Shown: positions 1 to 10,819, counted from the first letter of the stretch. The stretch: 15,924 bases of DNA from Paramecium sonneborni (GCA_905182985.1 CAJJDN010000207.1:49451-65374); one strand, 5' to 3'. The notes: a model not told the origin generated them from the sequence alone. Numbers and translations are program-made.

Positions 1-1146
1 ATGACCATCTAATTTATTTTTTTATTATCCTGTCTTAACATCCCATAAACGTATAGAATCATCATAACTCCCAGATGCTAAAGTATTTCCATCAGGAGAG
101 AAACACACTGACGTTATAAAATCAATATGACCTTCCAACTTATTCAACTCATTTAATTTTATATTCTTCCATTTACAATTGAATAGTTAAGCTCCATTAA
201 AATTTACACCACTTACATCCACATTGTCAAATTATGATCCATTAAAGTTGCATCTTATAAAAGTTGCACCAATTAAAGAAGTATTTTTTATTCTTATGTC
301 TTCCCAACTCTAATTACTGACATCTACCTTCATTTACACCAATAAATAAAAAGAATTGGATCCACAAAATACAAATTTATCATCAAAACTACTGAGATGC
401 ACTAAAAATTTTAGTAAATCTATGGTTTTTTAGTTCCAGTTTATCTTTTTCATTAGATCTTCGATCACCTTATCTTATGATTCATTCGAATAGTTAATCT
501 TGCTAAACGAACACTCTTAAATATTTATTAATAAATCAGTTATTCTTGATAAAACCTTTTTCTTATCATCAGACTTGTTTTACTGTGAGAGAAATCCTAT
601 TATGTCTGTGATTTTCTCTTTTTTCAGCACCCAGAGTATTTCTTTAAACATAGATGCATCGATGGCAGAAGTAAATATTTCATACAGATCATAATCTTTT
701 TCTTGTTTAGTTGTTTTCGGTATTTATTTTTATGGACTTCTTTATGAAACTACGCTTCCACCTCCACGCAGTAAAAATCTACTTTTCTATACTAACCCTG
801 CCATTTTTATGATATTTTAAATAATAAAATCCACTGAGTATAAAATCCTTATCTAGGGGCATGATGTTACGAATTTCAGAAATTCCCTAAAAAATACATT
901 TCTTTGGAATTTGAGATCAAAAGATACTAATATGACTAGGGCTAAAGAATTAAGAGTTTTGGGGATGACTTGCTAACTATACTTTATCAAAAGCTTGTTT
1001 CTATTAACGCAAGCTCAATTCTCAAACAAAATTTTATAACTTCTAACCCACAGCTCTTTATATCCATTTGTAAGCTTCATCTTTTTGAAGATTATATATA
1101 GTGTTATAATGGCAACTGGAAATGTTATAATATCAATATAATGCAT
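1..1146 (-). CDS. Pentapeptide-repeat / WD40 protein, 3' end cut by window edge
   Basis: Read with TAA/TAG as Gln, the minus strand is open from 1014 to base 1 (338 codons). The N-terminal ~220 codons are helical and unassigned. Next comes a pentapeptide-repeat block at about 300-165 (ATFIRCNFNGSQFDNVDVSG, then VNFNGAQLFNCKW). The first WD40 blade follows at about 125-20 (VCFSPDGNTLASGSYDDSI, then LWDVKTG), and the next blade starts (KLDGH) as the window ends. This order is typical of a large Paramecium family; WD40 blades form beta-propeller interaction surfaces, but the partner is unknown. Upstream, the frame continues to an ATG at 1146 but is broken by a TGA at 1015-1017, and no in-frame intron that removes it was found. 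Either the start is internal (for example ATG at 804) or the 5' end is damaged. Confidence 0.8.
165..300 (-). repeat. Pentapeptide-repeat domain within the WD40 gene
   Basis: Consecutive five-residue units of the A(D/N)LXX type are visible: GATFI, RCNFN, GSQFD, NVDVS, GVNFN, GAQLF. A large or aromatic central residue recurs every fifth position, as expected for a right-handed beta-helix. It directly precedes the WD40 propeller. Confidence 0.7.
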
Positions 1147-1381
1147 TTCACACCTATACTTATTTTATAAAATAATAATGTAAATAATGTTAAATATAAT
1201 TACTAATGATAATTTATTATATTATAAAATTAATAATAATTATTTTTCATTTTATATAAGAATTAATGATCAAATATTTTTAAATATTATTTGCAAATGA
1301 GAATTTATTATTAGCCTAAATAAATATTTATAATATAAAATAACACTCTCAAGGTATCTATTTCTGCATTTTTAAGGACTA
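1147..1381. other. AT-rich intergenic spacer
   Basis: The spacer lies between the 5' side of the WD40 gene and the 3' end of the next minus-strand gene. It is nearly pure A/T with no protein-like frame. It presumably holds the WD40 promoter, but no specific element can be named. Confidence 0.5.
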
Positions 1382-2521
1382 TCAATATTAGCAATTCTTA
1401 AATTATATTAATTTCTAGATCAGAGTATCGAATGTTTAAGGTATCAATTTGTTATTATAGGCTTTTATTAATTTAATTTAACTATTAATTTTCTCTTTAG
1501 AGCTCATTATTAGATATAATTAATTTGTTAATTATTATGGATATCTCTGGGTGTCTTAAATGGATTATTATTAAGAATGATGTAACTCTTATTGCAATTT
1601 GATGAATTCTGATTTGATCATTTCTAAATGATTATTTGCTTATTAATATTTAAGTTTTTAATCTTCATTCATCTAAGTATCAACTTTTGCTAAGCAATTC
1701 TTAAGTTATTTAACATCATGCTAACTCTAAGTAAAAAGCTCTGACAACTTCTCATCTACTATGTTTAATTTGCAAATCCTCTAATTTACTGCATTTATCT
1801 TCCAATAACCAATATTAATGTCTGATAATTTATTCTTTTGAGATAAATTTATATACCAATCACAAGATAAATTACTGATTATTAAACTATCTAATACGAA
1901 ACAGAATATATTTGATAGGTGATTTAGTGTATTAGGCAGTGACAAGATAAAACATTTTATCAATTAATTATTTAATTTAACAGCATTATAATACTGTTTA
2001 AGAAGTTTAAATAACATAAGTTTAACCTATCGTAACAACTCAAACTTATTAAGCAAACCTTCTAAATGTATAGACTGTTCAACAACCAATCGTTATTTAA
2101 GTTTCTTAACCAGTTGTATCATAATAAGTAATTTAGAATTTATCATAAGTCTATTATTCTACTTACTAATAACTAATAACAACAAAATATGTTCAACATC
2201 CTTTTACTCATACTGTTAATTTCACTTTTCAAGTTAATTACACACAGAGTCCAAGATTAAGATAATCATTGCACATTATTTCAGCTTCTGTTCCTTTAAC
2301 TATAACCTCGACTTAAGCTCAACCTCCAATTCTTTACCAAGCTTCTCACACTTGAGAAGGCGCTCCAATTATTTAAAGTTCAACTTATTAGTTATCTTAT
2401 AGATATCAACCAAACCCATAATAGCTACTTACTTACTAAGGATGATTTGGATAACAAAATTAACAAAAATTAGCAAATTTAGCTAATCAACCTGTATTAA
2501 ATAATTCTCAAATTCAGCCAT
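1382..2521 (-). pseudogene. Coiled-coil protein gene, frame-disrupted
   Basis: The first ATG is at 2521 (MAEFENYLIQVDQLN). The last codons before a TGA at 1384-1382 are helix-rich. Coiled-coil stretches rich in K, E, Q and L are clear: QLERLLKCEKLGKELEVEL (about 2360-2300), LEDKCSKLEDLQIKHS (about 1810-1755) and VKQLKNCLAKVDTQMNEDQK (about 1715-1650). These lie in more than one frame. A TGA near 2223 could be removed in phase by a 33-nt GT...CAG segment. Between IKHS and DEKLSELF a single-base shift, with no intron-like sequence, is needed. The product is not recognised; the composition suggests a cytoskeletal or ciliary structural protein, which is inference only. It is either a pseudogene or a sequence with indel errors. 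Confidence 0.5.
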
Positions 2522-2616
2522 CTTCTAAAATTCTAAAAGTTAGTTAACATACAAATTCTTTTTCAAATTTATGTTTACATAATATAATTCTACAGTAAAT
2601 ATAAAATTTTTAATTC
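2522..2616. promoter_or_regulatory. Short divergent intergenic region
   Basis: This 95-bp AT-rich spacer separates the ATG at 2521 (minus) from the ATG at 2617 (plus). By position it should carry both promoters. No recognisable motif was seen. Confidence 0.3.
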
Positions 2617-3398
2617 ATGGCAAAATCAAAGTTATGCACAGATGGAGATTGTTTATATTATTGGTTCTAAAATATTATAGGTTAGTGAGTTTTGTTTTTT
2701 AGATCTCAAGATGTTTTTTGATCCTCAAAAATTTTTCAGGTTCAACAAAAAACTTTTGTATTAAATGTAAAGAGAATTTTACTGATATTGAAAATAATTC
2801 AAGTTAAATTATAAATTAAATAACTAAATATTTATATTATTGAATATCATTTTAAAGAAACAATCTTATTTAAGAAAAAGAATAGTTTCTTCTGTAGAAA
2901 CAAAAGATCCTAATTTTGATATGACAACATATGTTAAGTATCAAAAAGCAATTTTCTCACAATTTGTTAATAGTGTTTGAATTAGTAGATCCTTAAAAGG
3001 AACAATTTTTGTAAGAGAAATATAGAAGGGTAGCTGAAACTAAAATCAAATTTAAATAACAAAATAATAATATAATAAGAAGATAGAGGAAGAAAAGTTA
3101 ATTGAAGAAGCCAAAAATAAAAAAGGAGGAAAAACTTCCTGCTACAAAGCCAAAGGATACAAAAAAGTATTATTAAGAAAATATATACTTGGTTTCAATA
3201 AAAATTAGAAGAGAATGAAATAATTATTAATCGTTAAGAAATGAGTAAATCTAATAGTCCTCTTGATCAATAATTTATGCAATATAGATTTACTATTGAA
3301 ATAGCAGAACGAATGTATATTCCATCTGATGAAATGGAATAAATAGTGGCTAAAGAAAAGTTAGAAGCTGATGATATGAATAATACTTATACTATGGT

Positions 3399-3456
3399 GT
3401 ATATTTAAATTTTTTGTATTTTCTTTTAAATAATATATAATAACTTAAAAATTTAG
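3399..3456 (+). other. Unusually long (58 nt) intron in the coiled-coil gene
   Basis: The segment begins GTATATTT and ends AAATTTAG. Removing it joins ...NNTYTMV to KQQQQNAPKDPKAKP in one frame. At 58 nt it is about twice the length of the other introns seen here. Confidence 0.5.
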
Positions 3457-4002
3457 AAAATAATAATAGTAAAATGCTCCAAAAGATCCAAAGGCCAAAC
3501 CTACAGTTCCTCCTCCAATTAATATATTAAATCAGGCAGTTTTTGAAAAAGATACTATAATAACAATCGAAGATTTGTCAACATTATTAAGATAAACATA
3601 GCAAAAATTGTTTGATTACATAACAAGTTGTCTAAACTTCTAAAATGAATAAGCTAATGAAAGTGATAAAGAATTTATCAAATAATCAGAAAACTCAAAG
3701 AATAACAAGCATGCTTAGATAGGACCTCAGAAACAAGATATAAAAAATAAAATTACAATTCATAAAAAAGGTGATCTAAAATAATATGTTTAGGTATGAA
3801 AGATATGCAAAATAATTAGTAGAAAGAATTGATGATCAAACAGAATAAATTAACTTGTTATAAGAAGGAGGACTGTTGGATATGAAAGATTATATTTAAG
3901 AATATTAAACTCTAAAAAATAATCTATAATCTGCCACAACTTTAGTAAAATTATAAGGAATTTAAAATACTGTTAAAGAGAATTATTTTAATTTTGGAGA
4001 AA

Positions 4003-4024
4003 GTAAAAAGTATAATTATCTTAG
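4003..4024 (+). other. 22-nt intron
   Basis: It starts GTAAAAAG and ends CTTAG. Splicing it out joins YFNFGEK to INDLEKKLSYF in frame, while leaving it in runs into TGA. It is one of the clearest short ciliate introns in the window. Confidence 0.8.
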
Positions 4025-4517
4025 AAATAAATGATTTAGAAAAGAAATTAAGTTATTTTGCTAATCAAGAATTAGATGTCTTGTTATAGAAAAATAATGA
4101 TTTTATGAGAGATTGCAAACCTAATGAAAATTTTAGAGAAGAATTAGAATGATATTAATGAATGATGGATGAACATAATGGAATATAAAGATTAGTAGAA
4201 ATAAAGAAAGTATTAACAGCGAAAAAATAAAAATTACTAGATAAAAATTTAAAATAAATTTGATACAATTTGGAAACTGTTGAATAATAAGAAGATAAAA
4301 AGATAATTGAAAATGATTTAGAAAGCATGGGATCGTTATTTTATACTGAAAAAAAATTTTAAGAAAGTTTAGAAGAGATTGAAAAGATTATAAAAGAAGA
4401 AACAGTCAGAATTTATGCTGATAAACAAAAATTCTTAACTGGAACTGATAAAACGCCTGATTATATAGTATATAAATTGTTAAAAATATTATAGTTTTTA
4501 AAAATAAATAATAAAAA

Positions 4518-6010
4518 ATGATCAAACACTTCTTATTGGTAATCGCATTTTGTAATGTATTCAAAATATCTGATAATTTTAGTTGGGTAAAAATGGATGG
4601 AAAGAATTTCTTGACATACAAAAGAAATGAGAATTCTCCTTAATTTTGCAATGCTAGTTGGTCATTTGCAGTTACAGGTGCATTAAGTGATAGAATAAAG
4701 ATTAAAAGTAATGTGGCATTTTCTGAGATAGTATTATCACCTTTAGTCTTAATATCATGTGATATACAATCAAATGGTTTTATTTTGGTTCTTCATTAAA
4801 TGCATACAAGCAAAAATAAATAAGATCAATTATCATATATTTTTAAATAATAATGTATATCAATATATTAAAGACATTTGGATTTCTGATGAGACATGCA
4901 CAAATTATGTTGCCCATAAGAAGAATGCAATTAAATAGCTCGTTATAGGAACTGTTTTGATGGAATGGAACTCTACATGGATAAGTATCTTGTTAAGTTG
5001 AACATGACTATCATTATGTAGAAGTGGTTGGATGGAAAATAAGTGGTTAATCCAAATTTTGGATTGTGAAAAACAATTTGGGTCGAAAGTATCCAATTTA
5101 TATGATATTGCAATAGATGACATATAAGAATGTAGTTATAGTGTAATGTAGGATTCTTTAACTGAAGGAATTAGAAATAGAACTACTTTAAATAGAAGTA
5201 TTGAAAAAAGATAAATTAAAAAATTTACATCTTATAATATAAATATATTACATTTTTTATAATAGGATTAATTTATCATAAATCCAATATCAAAATTAAA
5301 CGCAGACGTACTAATTTAATTTGATTGGAGAAATTTTAATGGAATTATTTATTTAACAAATTATAGGAATCAACATATTCTAATTTATTTTAGTTCATGT
5401 TGTCACATGCTGTTAATTCAACAACATTTGACAGAATTAATATTAAATTAGAAAATAAGTATCCTCTTGTTATTTTATCTGTTTAACCAATTATAAATTG
5501 AATGTCAGTAGGTATTTGCGGAGGTGGATTAGCTTAACCTACATTTAAACGTGCTTATCGAATGGTTTCACTTAAGAACATTGTCATACTTAAGAAGCTA
5601 TAAATGATAAAAGATTCAGATGTTCTGATGAAGATTAATGTCATTAATATAATTAAGATGGATGTGAGTCTGTAAATAGTCCTAAGAGATGTTATGTATC
5701 AGAATTTGTATATGTTAAAACTGCCAGAGATGTGAAAATTGAAATCTTAAAAAGAGGTCTTATTGTTTGTGGGATATTTGCTACTTAAGAATTAGATCAT
5801 TACGAAGGCGAATATATATTTTCATAAAAACAAAGAAAAATATTATTAATCATTTTTTATCAGTTGTTAGTTGGGGATTAGAAGATGGTTGGTTAGTCAG
5901 AAATTCTTGGGGTACTTATTTGGGTGACATGGGATTTGCCTAAATTAAGATGCATTCTGATAATTTACTCCTTGAACATTATTGCAGTTGGAGTCCCCTA
6001 AATTATGATA
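4518..6010 (+). pseudogene. Tandem-domain cathepsin Z-like cysteine protease (peptidase C1A) relic
   Basis: ATG 4518 opens a signal-peptide-like start (MIKHFLLVIAFCNVF). Domain 1 then has FSWVKMDGKNFL and QFCNASWSFAVTGALSDRI. The usual QYCGSCW active-site motif is CNASW here, so the catalytic Cys is Ser (AGT, 4656-4658). The His region survives as HYVEVVGW and the Asn motif as WIVKNNLG. Only about 38 residues separate DETC from that His, against roughly 110 in cathepsin X/Z, so the middle is deleted. After a linker, domain 2 restarts: FDWRNFNG, YRNQHI, Cys at 5398-5400 with a base lost in the following TGG, VGICGGGLAQPTF, IVCGIFATQELDHYEGE, His at 5851 and LVRNSWGTY with Asn at 5902. A TGA at 5499 replaces the expected Cys of the I(D/N)C motif. 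Further frameshifts fall near 4780, 4985, 5550 and 5840. No natural stop follows HYCSWSPL until TGA 6403. It cannot encode a working protease as written. Confidence 0.8.
4805..4863. other. TA-bounded AT-rich insertion in the protease coding region (possible IES)
   Basis: The family context expects ...SSLNAY(K) followed directly by an (Y)IKD...SDETC segment. Here about 53-59 nt of A/T-rich sequence intervenes, with no GT...AG boundaries. Removing 4805-4863 with one flanking TA retained gives GCA TAT ATT AAA GAC, which restores NAYIKDIWISDETC. The ends match the Paramecium IES end consensus only partly. Confidence 0.35.
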
Positions 6011-6341
6011 TTCATGAAATATGTATAAATTCTCAATCATTTCTTTGTTATAAATTCTGTTCTTTGAATCCAGGAACCTATCTCTCTATTGACTACTAAG
6101 AATTTAAGATTATTTTTTAACTTCCTTTTTAATTTTTTTTCCATCTTTCTCTTGTTCTTGTTATTATTATTCTTAAATATTATAATTATACGCAATATTT
6201 TACATATTTAATTAATTTCCTAGATAATTAGGTTTATTGTTTTCATTTTTTATCATATCTATTTTTTGTTAATAATTTTATCGAATTTAATTATAATAAA
6301 TTTATATACAATACTTTGAAACTAGTCTATACATTTTATAA
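6011..6341. other. Gene-poor convergent spacer
   Basis: T-rich on the plus strand, it lies between the 3' end of the protease relic and the 3' end of kinase copy A. The protease frame stays open to TGA 6403, but its residues are low-complexity (F, Y, L, N) and look non-coding. No other feature is seen. Confidence 0.5.
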
Positions 6342-7522
6342 TCAACATTTATACTTTACTTCTTATAACATTTATTATGTATTAGGGGATGCTTCAGCTC
6401 TATGAACACCTGCACTAACTTATCTCTTCTCTTAATCATTTTATGATTCTAATTCTCTCATGAATTCTATCGCTTCCGTCAAATCTTCAAAATATTAATG
6501 AATTATTTGCAAGTCAAACGTTCCTGGGTCCATCTTTAATAATCCTTTTACAAAATTTATAGTTTTTTAATAATTTACAAAGATATCTAATTTTATCACT
6601 TTACAATATTTACCTTTATGCCAATGTTTCTGGCTTAGATATTTCAGGAAATTTCATTCCCAAAAATCAAGGATTCTTTGAAAATATTTCCTATTAACCC
6701 TATGTCAAATGGATCCAATATTTGCTAAATTAGATATAACTAATTCATTTCATTTTCACCTGGAGTCAAAGGATTTCCATCAATCAATTCACATAATAAA
6801 CATCCTATTGCCCTAAATTATTTTTATGGCTTATATTTGTACATTTAAATCCTTAATTCTATATTTATACCACATATCAACTCCTTAATCATAATTTGAA
6901 TAAATTAGCAAGAGTTCTTGAGCTCTATACCATCTTGTAGCCACATAATCAGTAAGATCTTAGGGTGATGACTAATTTTAATATAAATTTATTTACATAC
7001 TCTTGCAAAACTAAAATCGCATGACTTCAATTAATGGTTATTACTTATCAGTAAATTTTCTGGTTTAATATCTCTATGAACAATATCTTTTTAATGACTA
7101 CAATATATTGCTTTTATCAACTGAAAATTATTCTTTTAATGTGTAATGGCTATTAGGATTATCATACTTAATACTTAATACTTCTAGTCCAGAAGAAGAT
7201 GTCCCTAGAACTTCAAGTAAATTGCTTTCTACATACTCAAATACTAAGTAGATCCTCCCTTTTCTCATGAACTTCCCACATTATACTACCGCTTCCTTCA
7301 ATTCTACTATGTTAGTATGTCTTAACAATCCAAGTATTTTCACTTTTCTTTATATACTCTTTTTTACAATCTCATTCTCTTCAGTTTCCTTAAACTTCTT
7401 TATTGCCGCTATACCAATAAACATCATTATCATACCTATTTCATTCGTCTTCTTATTTTTATATTTAAGAAACACTCCATAAGCACCTTCTCTAACTACT
7501 CCAAAATTTCGTATTTATTCAT
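6342..7522 (-). pseudogene. CDK/CDKL-like serine/threonine kinase, decayed copy A
   Basis: ATG 7522 starts [18 protein letters not shown]: the glycine loop has Arg where copy B has Gly. AIKKF, HRDIKPENLLIS, TDYVATRWYRAQELLL and AIGCLLCELIDGNPL follow, then a helical tail to TGA 6344-6342. The activation-loop motif is DFS, not DFG. In this family that Gly supports Mg-ATP positioning. Introns: 7409-7435 (27 nt), 7150-7181 (32), 6972-7000 (29), 6813-6870 (58) and 6587-6613 (27). Lesions: an 8-base deletion beside a dead intron at 7264-7289, one base lost from a T-run near 7124 (the same run is one longer in copy B), a TGA at 6669-6667 at a position normally Arg plus a nearby shift, and a shift near 6555. 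It is full length by layout, but inactive as written. Confidence 0.85.
7264..7289 (-). other. Fossil intron retained as coding sequence in kinase copy A
   Basis: It corresponds to the 26-nt intron 8377-8402 of copy B. The 5' end is still GTAGTAT, but the acceptor TAG has become GAG. Eight exon bases just upstream are missing relative to copy B. Since 26 minus 8 is 18, unspliced reading stays in frame (KEAVVQCGKFMRKGRIYLV). Confidence 0.7.
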
Positions 7523-8173
7523 TAATTAAATGAATAATTCAAAGTGTTAATCTCATGAAAAACCTGTTAAATCACTATATGTTTCTTTTGTGATGAAAAC
7601 TACATTCTGAAAAAGATACTCATATCACGACAACTTTAATATTTTCCACCTAGATATTAACTTAATCTAATGGAAATAATCTAAATCAAATTATACAACA
7701 AAAGAAATTAGACTTATAACAAGTACTAAAAAAGTTGAAGAAGAATAAACTATTTATTTAGAAATAAAACATAAAAAGTTGATTCACTTATTGATAGATT
7801 CAGTGTTAAAATATACATCTCTGATCTTAATTATATAAGAACTTTTTGTAAATATTTGTTTCATTTTCAAATAAAGTATACAAAATATAAATATGAAATT
7901 ATTTTTTATCATAGATCAAAATAATTACTATTACTTAAACTTAATTTATCTTCTAAATCTTATTCCATAAATGATTAATCTATAGAATTTTAATTCGTAA
8001 ATTATTTATTAAAATAAATAATTGATTGGCTATAAAAGTATTTTTGTATTTCTCATTAATTAGTGTTTTAATTAATTAAATAAAGAAAATGAGTTTTCTT
8101 CTTCTATTAAATCACCATATATTATTCTAATATAAAAATAATATTATACTAAAATTTCAATATTCAATTGTTA
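7508..8173. repeat. Direct repeat, copy 1 of 666 bp
   Basis: It matches 8630-9295 at every position in a line-by-line comparison (offset 1122). It begins 12 bases inside the kinase coding start and covers its upstream region, stopping exactly at the N at 8174. It contains no convincing gene; the longest helical frame on the plus strand (about 7615-7785) lacks a credible start. Confidence 0.95.
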
Positions 8174-8174
8174 N
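8174..8174. other. Single N: sequence gap or ambiguous base
   Basis: This is the only non-ACGT symbol. It sits exactly at the right end of repeat copy 1 and at the cut end of kinase copy B, so it probably marks a contig join of unknown size. Confidence 0.8.
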
Positions 8175-9295
<1,121 letters not shown>

Positions 9296-9319
9296 TAGAG
9301 TTTTAAATTAAAAATTATT

Positions 9320-9720
9320 TTTCTTAAATTTAAAAACTATAGTCTCCAAAGTCAATGCAAGAAATAGGAATTTATCTCTCTATTCTGATTTAAACACTTT
9401 TTTATACATAATCCTAATGTTTTATACTAATTTTACAATTAACTATGATTTCATTTTTTCCTCATCTATTCTTAAGTTGATATTATAGTATTTATTTATT
9501 CCATCATTTGTTTTTAATTTTATTAAATTTATAATAGCTCATTCCACTATTGTTTGTATTCATTATTTTCAGATTATAATTCTATTTTTCGATATAATAG
9601 ATAGATTATTGATTTTTATAATTATTCATCAAAATATAGTTTTTAATTTATATTATTAAAATTAAACAATATTTTACTTAGTTTTATTTATATCTAATAA
9701 TTAAATAATTGCAATTAAAA
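9320..9720 (-). pseudogene. Coiled-coil gene remnant
   Basis: A minus-strand frame ending at TGA 9453-9451 reads as a charged helix, for example LYFDEQLQKSIIYLLYRKIE, SENNEYKQQWNELLQIQQNQ and KQMMEQINTIISTQEQ. A second frame (MKSQLIVKLVQNIRIMYKKV) continues helical sequence to about 9320, so one shift near 9455 is implied. No clear start codon is seen, and upstream sequence fades into A/T. The family is not recognised. In sequence this AT-rich, a stop-free frame of this length can occur by chance, so support rests mainly on composition. Confidence 0.3.
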
Positions 9721-9780
9721 TAATTCATAATACAGAAATTTAATTAAAGAGTTTTTTAAAACACCTTTTTCTTCTTTCAA

Positions 9781-9840
9781 TTTAAGTGTCTCTTTACAAT
9801 ATTAAAACTCATATATGATAAATTTAAGAGACACATTAAA
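9781..9840. repeat. Inverted repeat (hairpin), arms of 14-15 bp
   Basis: TTTAAGTGTCTCTT (9781-9794) pairs with AAGAGACACATTAAA (9826-9840). The match is complete apart from one bulged base, and the loop is 31 nt. GTGTCTCTT is unusually GC-containing for this region. Confidence 0.6.
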
Positions 9841-9894
9841 TGAATACTACAAAATTATTCTTATTTACTATATTGAAATCTGAAAGAAAATAAA

Positions 9895-9941
9895 ATTTTG
9901 AAACTGTAATATTTTTTGACTTTTTTATCAGTTTCGAAATT
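9895..9941. repeat. Second inverted repeat (hairpin)
   Basis: ATTTTGAAACTG (9895-9906) pairs with CAGTTTCGAAATT (9929-9941). GAAACTG/CAGTTTC is perfect, and further pairing has one mismatch. The loop is about 22 nt. It lies 54 bp after the first hairpin. Confidence 0.5.
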
Positions 9942-10819
9942 GAATGATTCATTAATATACATTATTTCTTTTTTATTAGATTTATATGATTAAAATCCAT
10001 ATATTTTTAATTGTCTAAATTAATAAGAAAAAGCAAACCTTCTAAAACTTGAGTAATTATTATGTGAAAAATATTTGATTAATATAATTGATTTAAATTT
10101 TTACAGATCCATAATTTTAAACCCATTTTTTTTCTTTTAAAAATTGAATTAAAAATTAATTATTCTTAATTACCAATCAATATACTTCTAGAATATTTCT
10201 AAGTTTCCCAATAAAGTCTTTATTTTTTATAGTCTTTTGTGTTTTTAATAATCCACTTTTTTTATAAAATTTAATAAATAATTACATTTGTTAATATTTG
10301 ATTTATTTGATTGAATAAAAAAGTAGATCAAAAATATCAATACAATCATAATCTTATGTAAAATAGAATAATTATCATGTTCCACAAAAATACAAAGTTT
10401 CTTCTTGTATATTTATATCAAAAATGAAAAAATAAAAATAAAATATCCAAATTTACTTTTTTTTTAACTGTGAGATATTGAAATAAAAAGTAGATTATAT
10501 ATTATAATATTCAAAATCTTTATTGAATTAAGGAAAAAATATTATTGAATTTGATTAATTTAAAAGAGCGAGAAAAATTTAATTAGATATACGAGAGGCA
10601 GTATTTATCAAAAATTAAAAGAGATAAGTTGAAAGAAATGAAAAACATCCTAATGTTTTTAATAAAGAATGAATCCTTATGTTTTTATTGATTATAATCA
10701 TTAATTAAATTAAAAAGAAAAGAGAATGGAATAATAAACTACTTACTAAGAGTAATTAAATTTTATGTTAAAATAAAAATGTATTTGTGATGAAACCTTA
10801 TTGTAAGAAATCTACTGAG

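Larger units (their letters stand above)
2617..4521 (+). pseudogene. Multi-intron coiled-coil protein, several lesions
   Basis: The gene starts at ATG 2617 (MAKSKLCTDGDCLYYWFQ). A Cys pair (FCIKCKENFTD) lies near 2745-2775. Long helical stretches follow: IEEEKLIEEAKNKK, TWFQQKLEENEIIINRQEM, a Pro/Lys linker (DPKAKPTVPPPINIL near 3490-3525), RYERYAKQLVERIDDQTEQ, INDLEKKLSYFANQELD and LESMGSLFYTEKKFQESLEE. It ends with TGA 4519-4521, overlapping the next start codon. Introns: 2681-2702, a long one at 3399-3456, 4003-4024 (GTAAAAAG...CTTAG, which restores the frame exactly) and 4468-4494. Lesions: one-base shifts near 3085, 3125, 3165 and 3795, and in-frame TGAs at 4150, 4159 and 4261. No family is recognised. 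A Cys-bearing N-terminus followed by coiled coils would suit a ciliary structural protein, but this is a guess. Confidence 0.6.
9721..10540. other. Gene-poor AT-rich region
   Basis: About 820 bp, mostly A/T with homopolymer runs and no protein-like frame on either strand that stands out. It contains two inverted repeats, listed separately. Confidence 0.6.

Noticed and set aside
1781..1963. Stand-alone 60-codon minus-strand gene
   Set aside because: It is only the part between two TAA/TAG codons of a longer ciliate-code reading; the coiled-coil gene around it uses those codons as Gln.
4406..5123. Minus-strand frames at 4406-4621 and 4905-5123
   Set aside because: They are antisense to the coiled-coil gene end and the protease relic, where clear family motifs lie on the plus strand.
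4150..5501. A new genetic code in which TGA encodes Cys or Trp
   Set aside because: The TGA at 5499 falls at a Cys site, but the one at 6669 falls at an Arg site in the kinase, and TGA also ends several frames where family proteins end. Nonsense mutation is simpler.
7267..7482. Plus-strand standard-code frame of 71 codons (MNFPHYTTASF...)
   Set aside because: It is antisense to kinase copy A, crosses its intron and fossil intron, and has no protein-like motif.
7615..7785. Small plus-strand coiled-coil gene inside the 666-bp repeat
   Set aside because: The frame (IIQQKKLDLQQVLKKLKK) lacks a start codon and is about 60 codons, as expected by chance; it lies just upstream of a kinase start.
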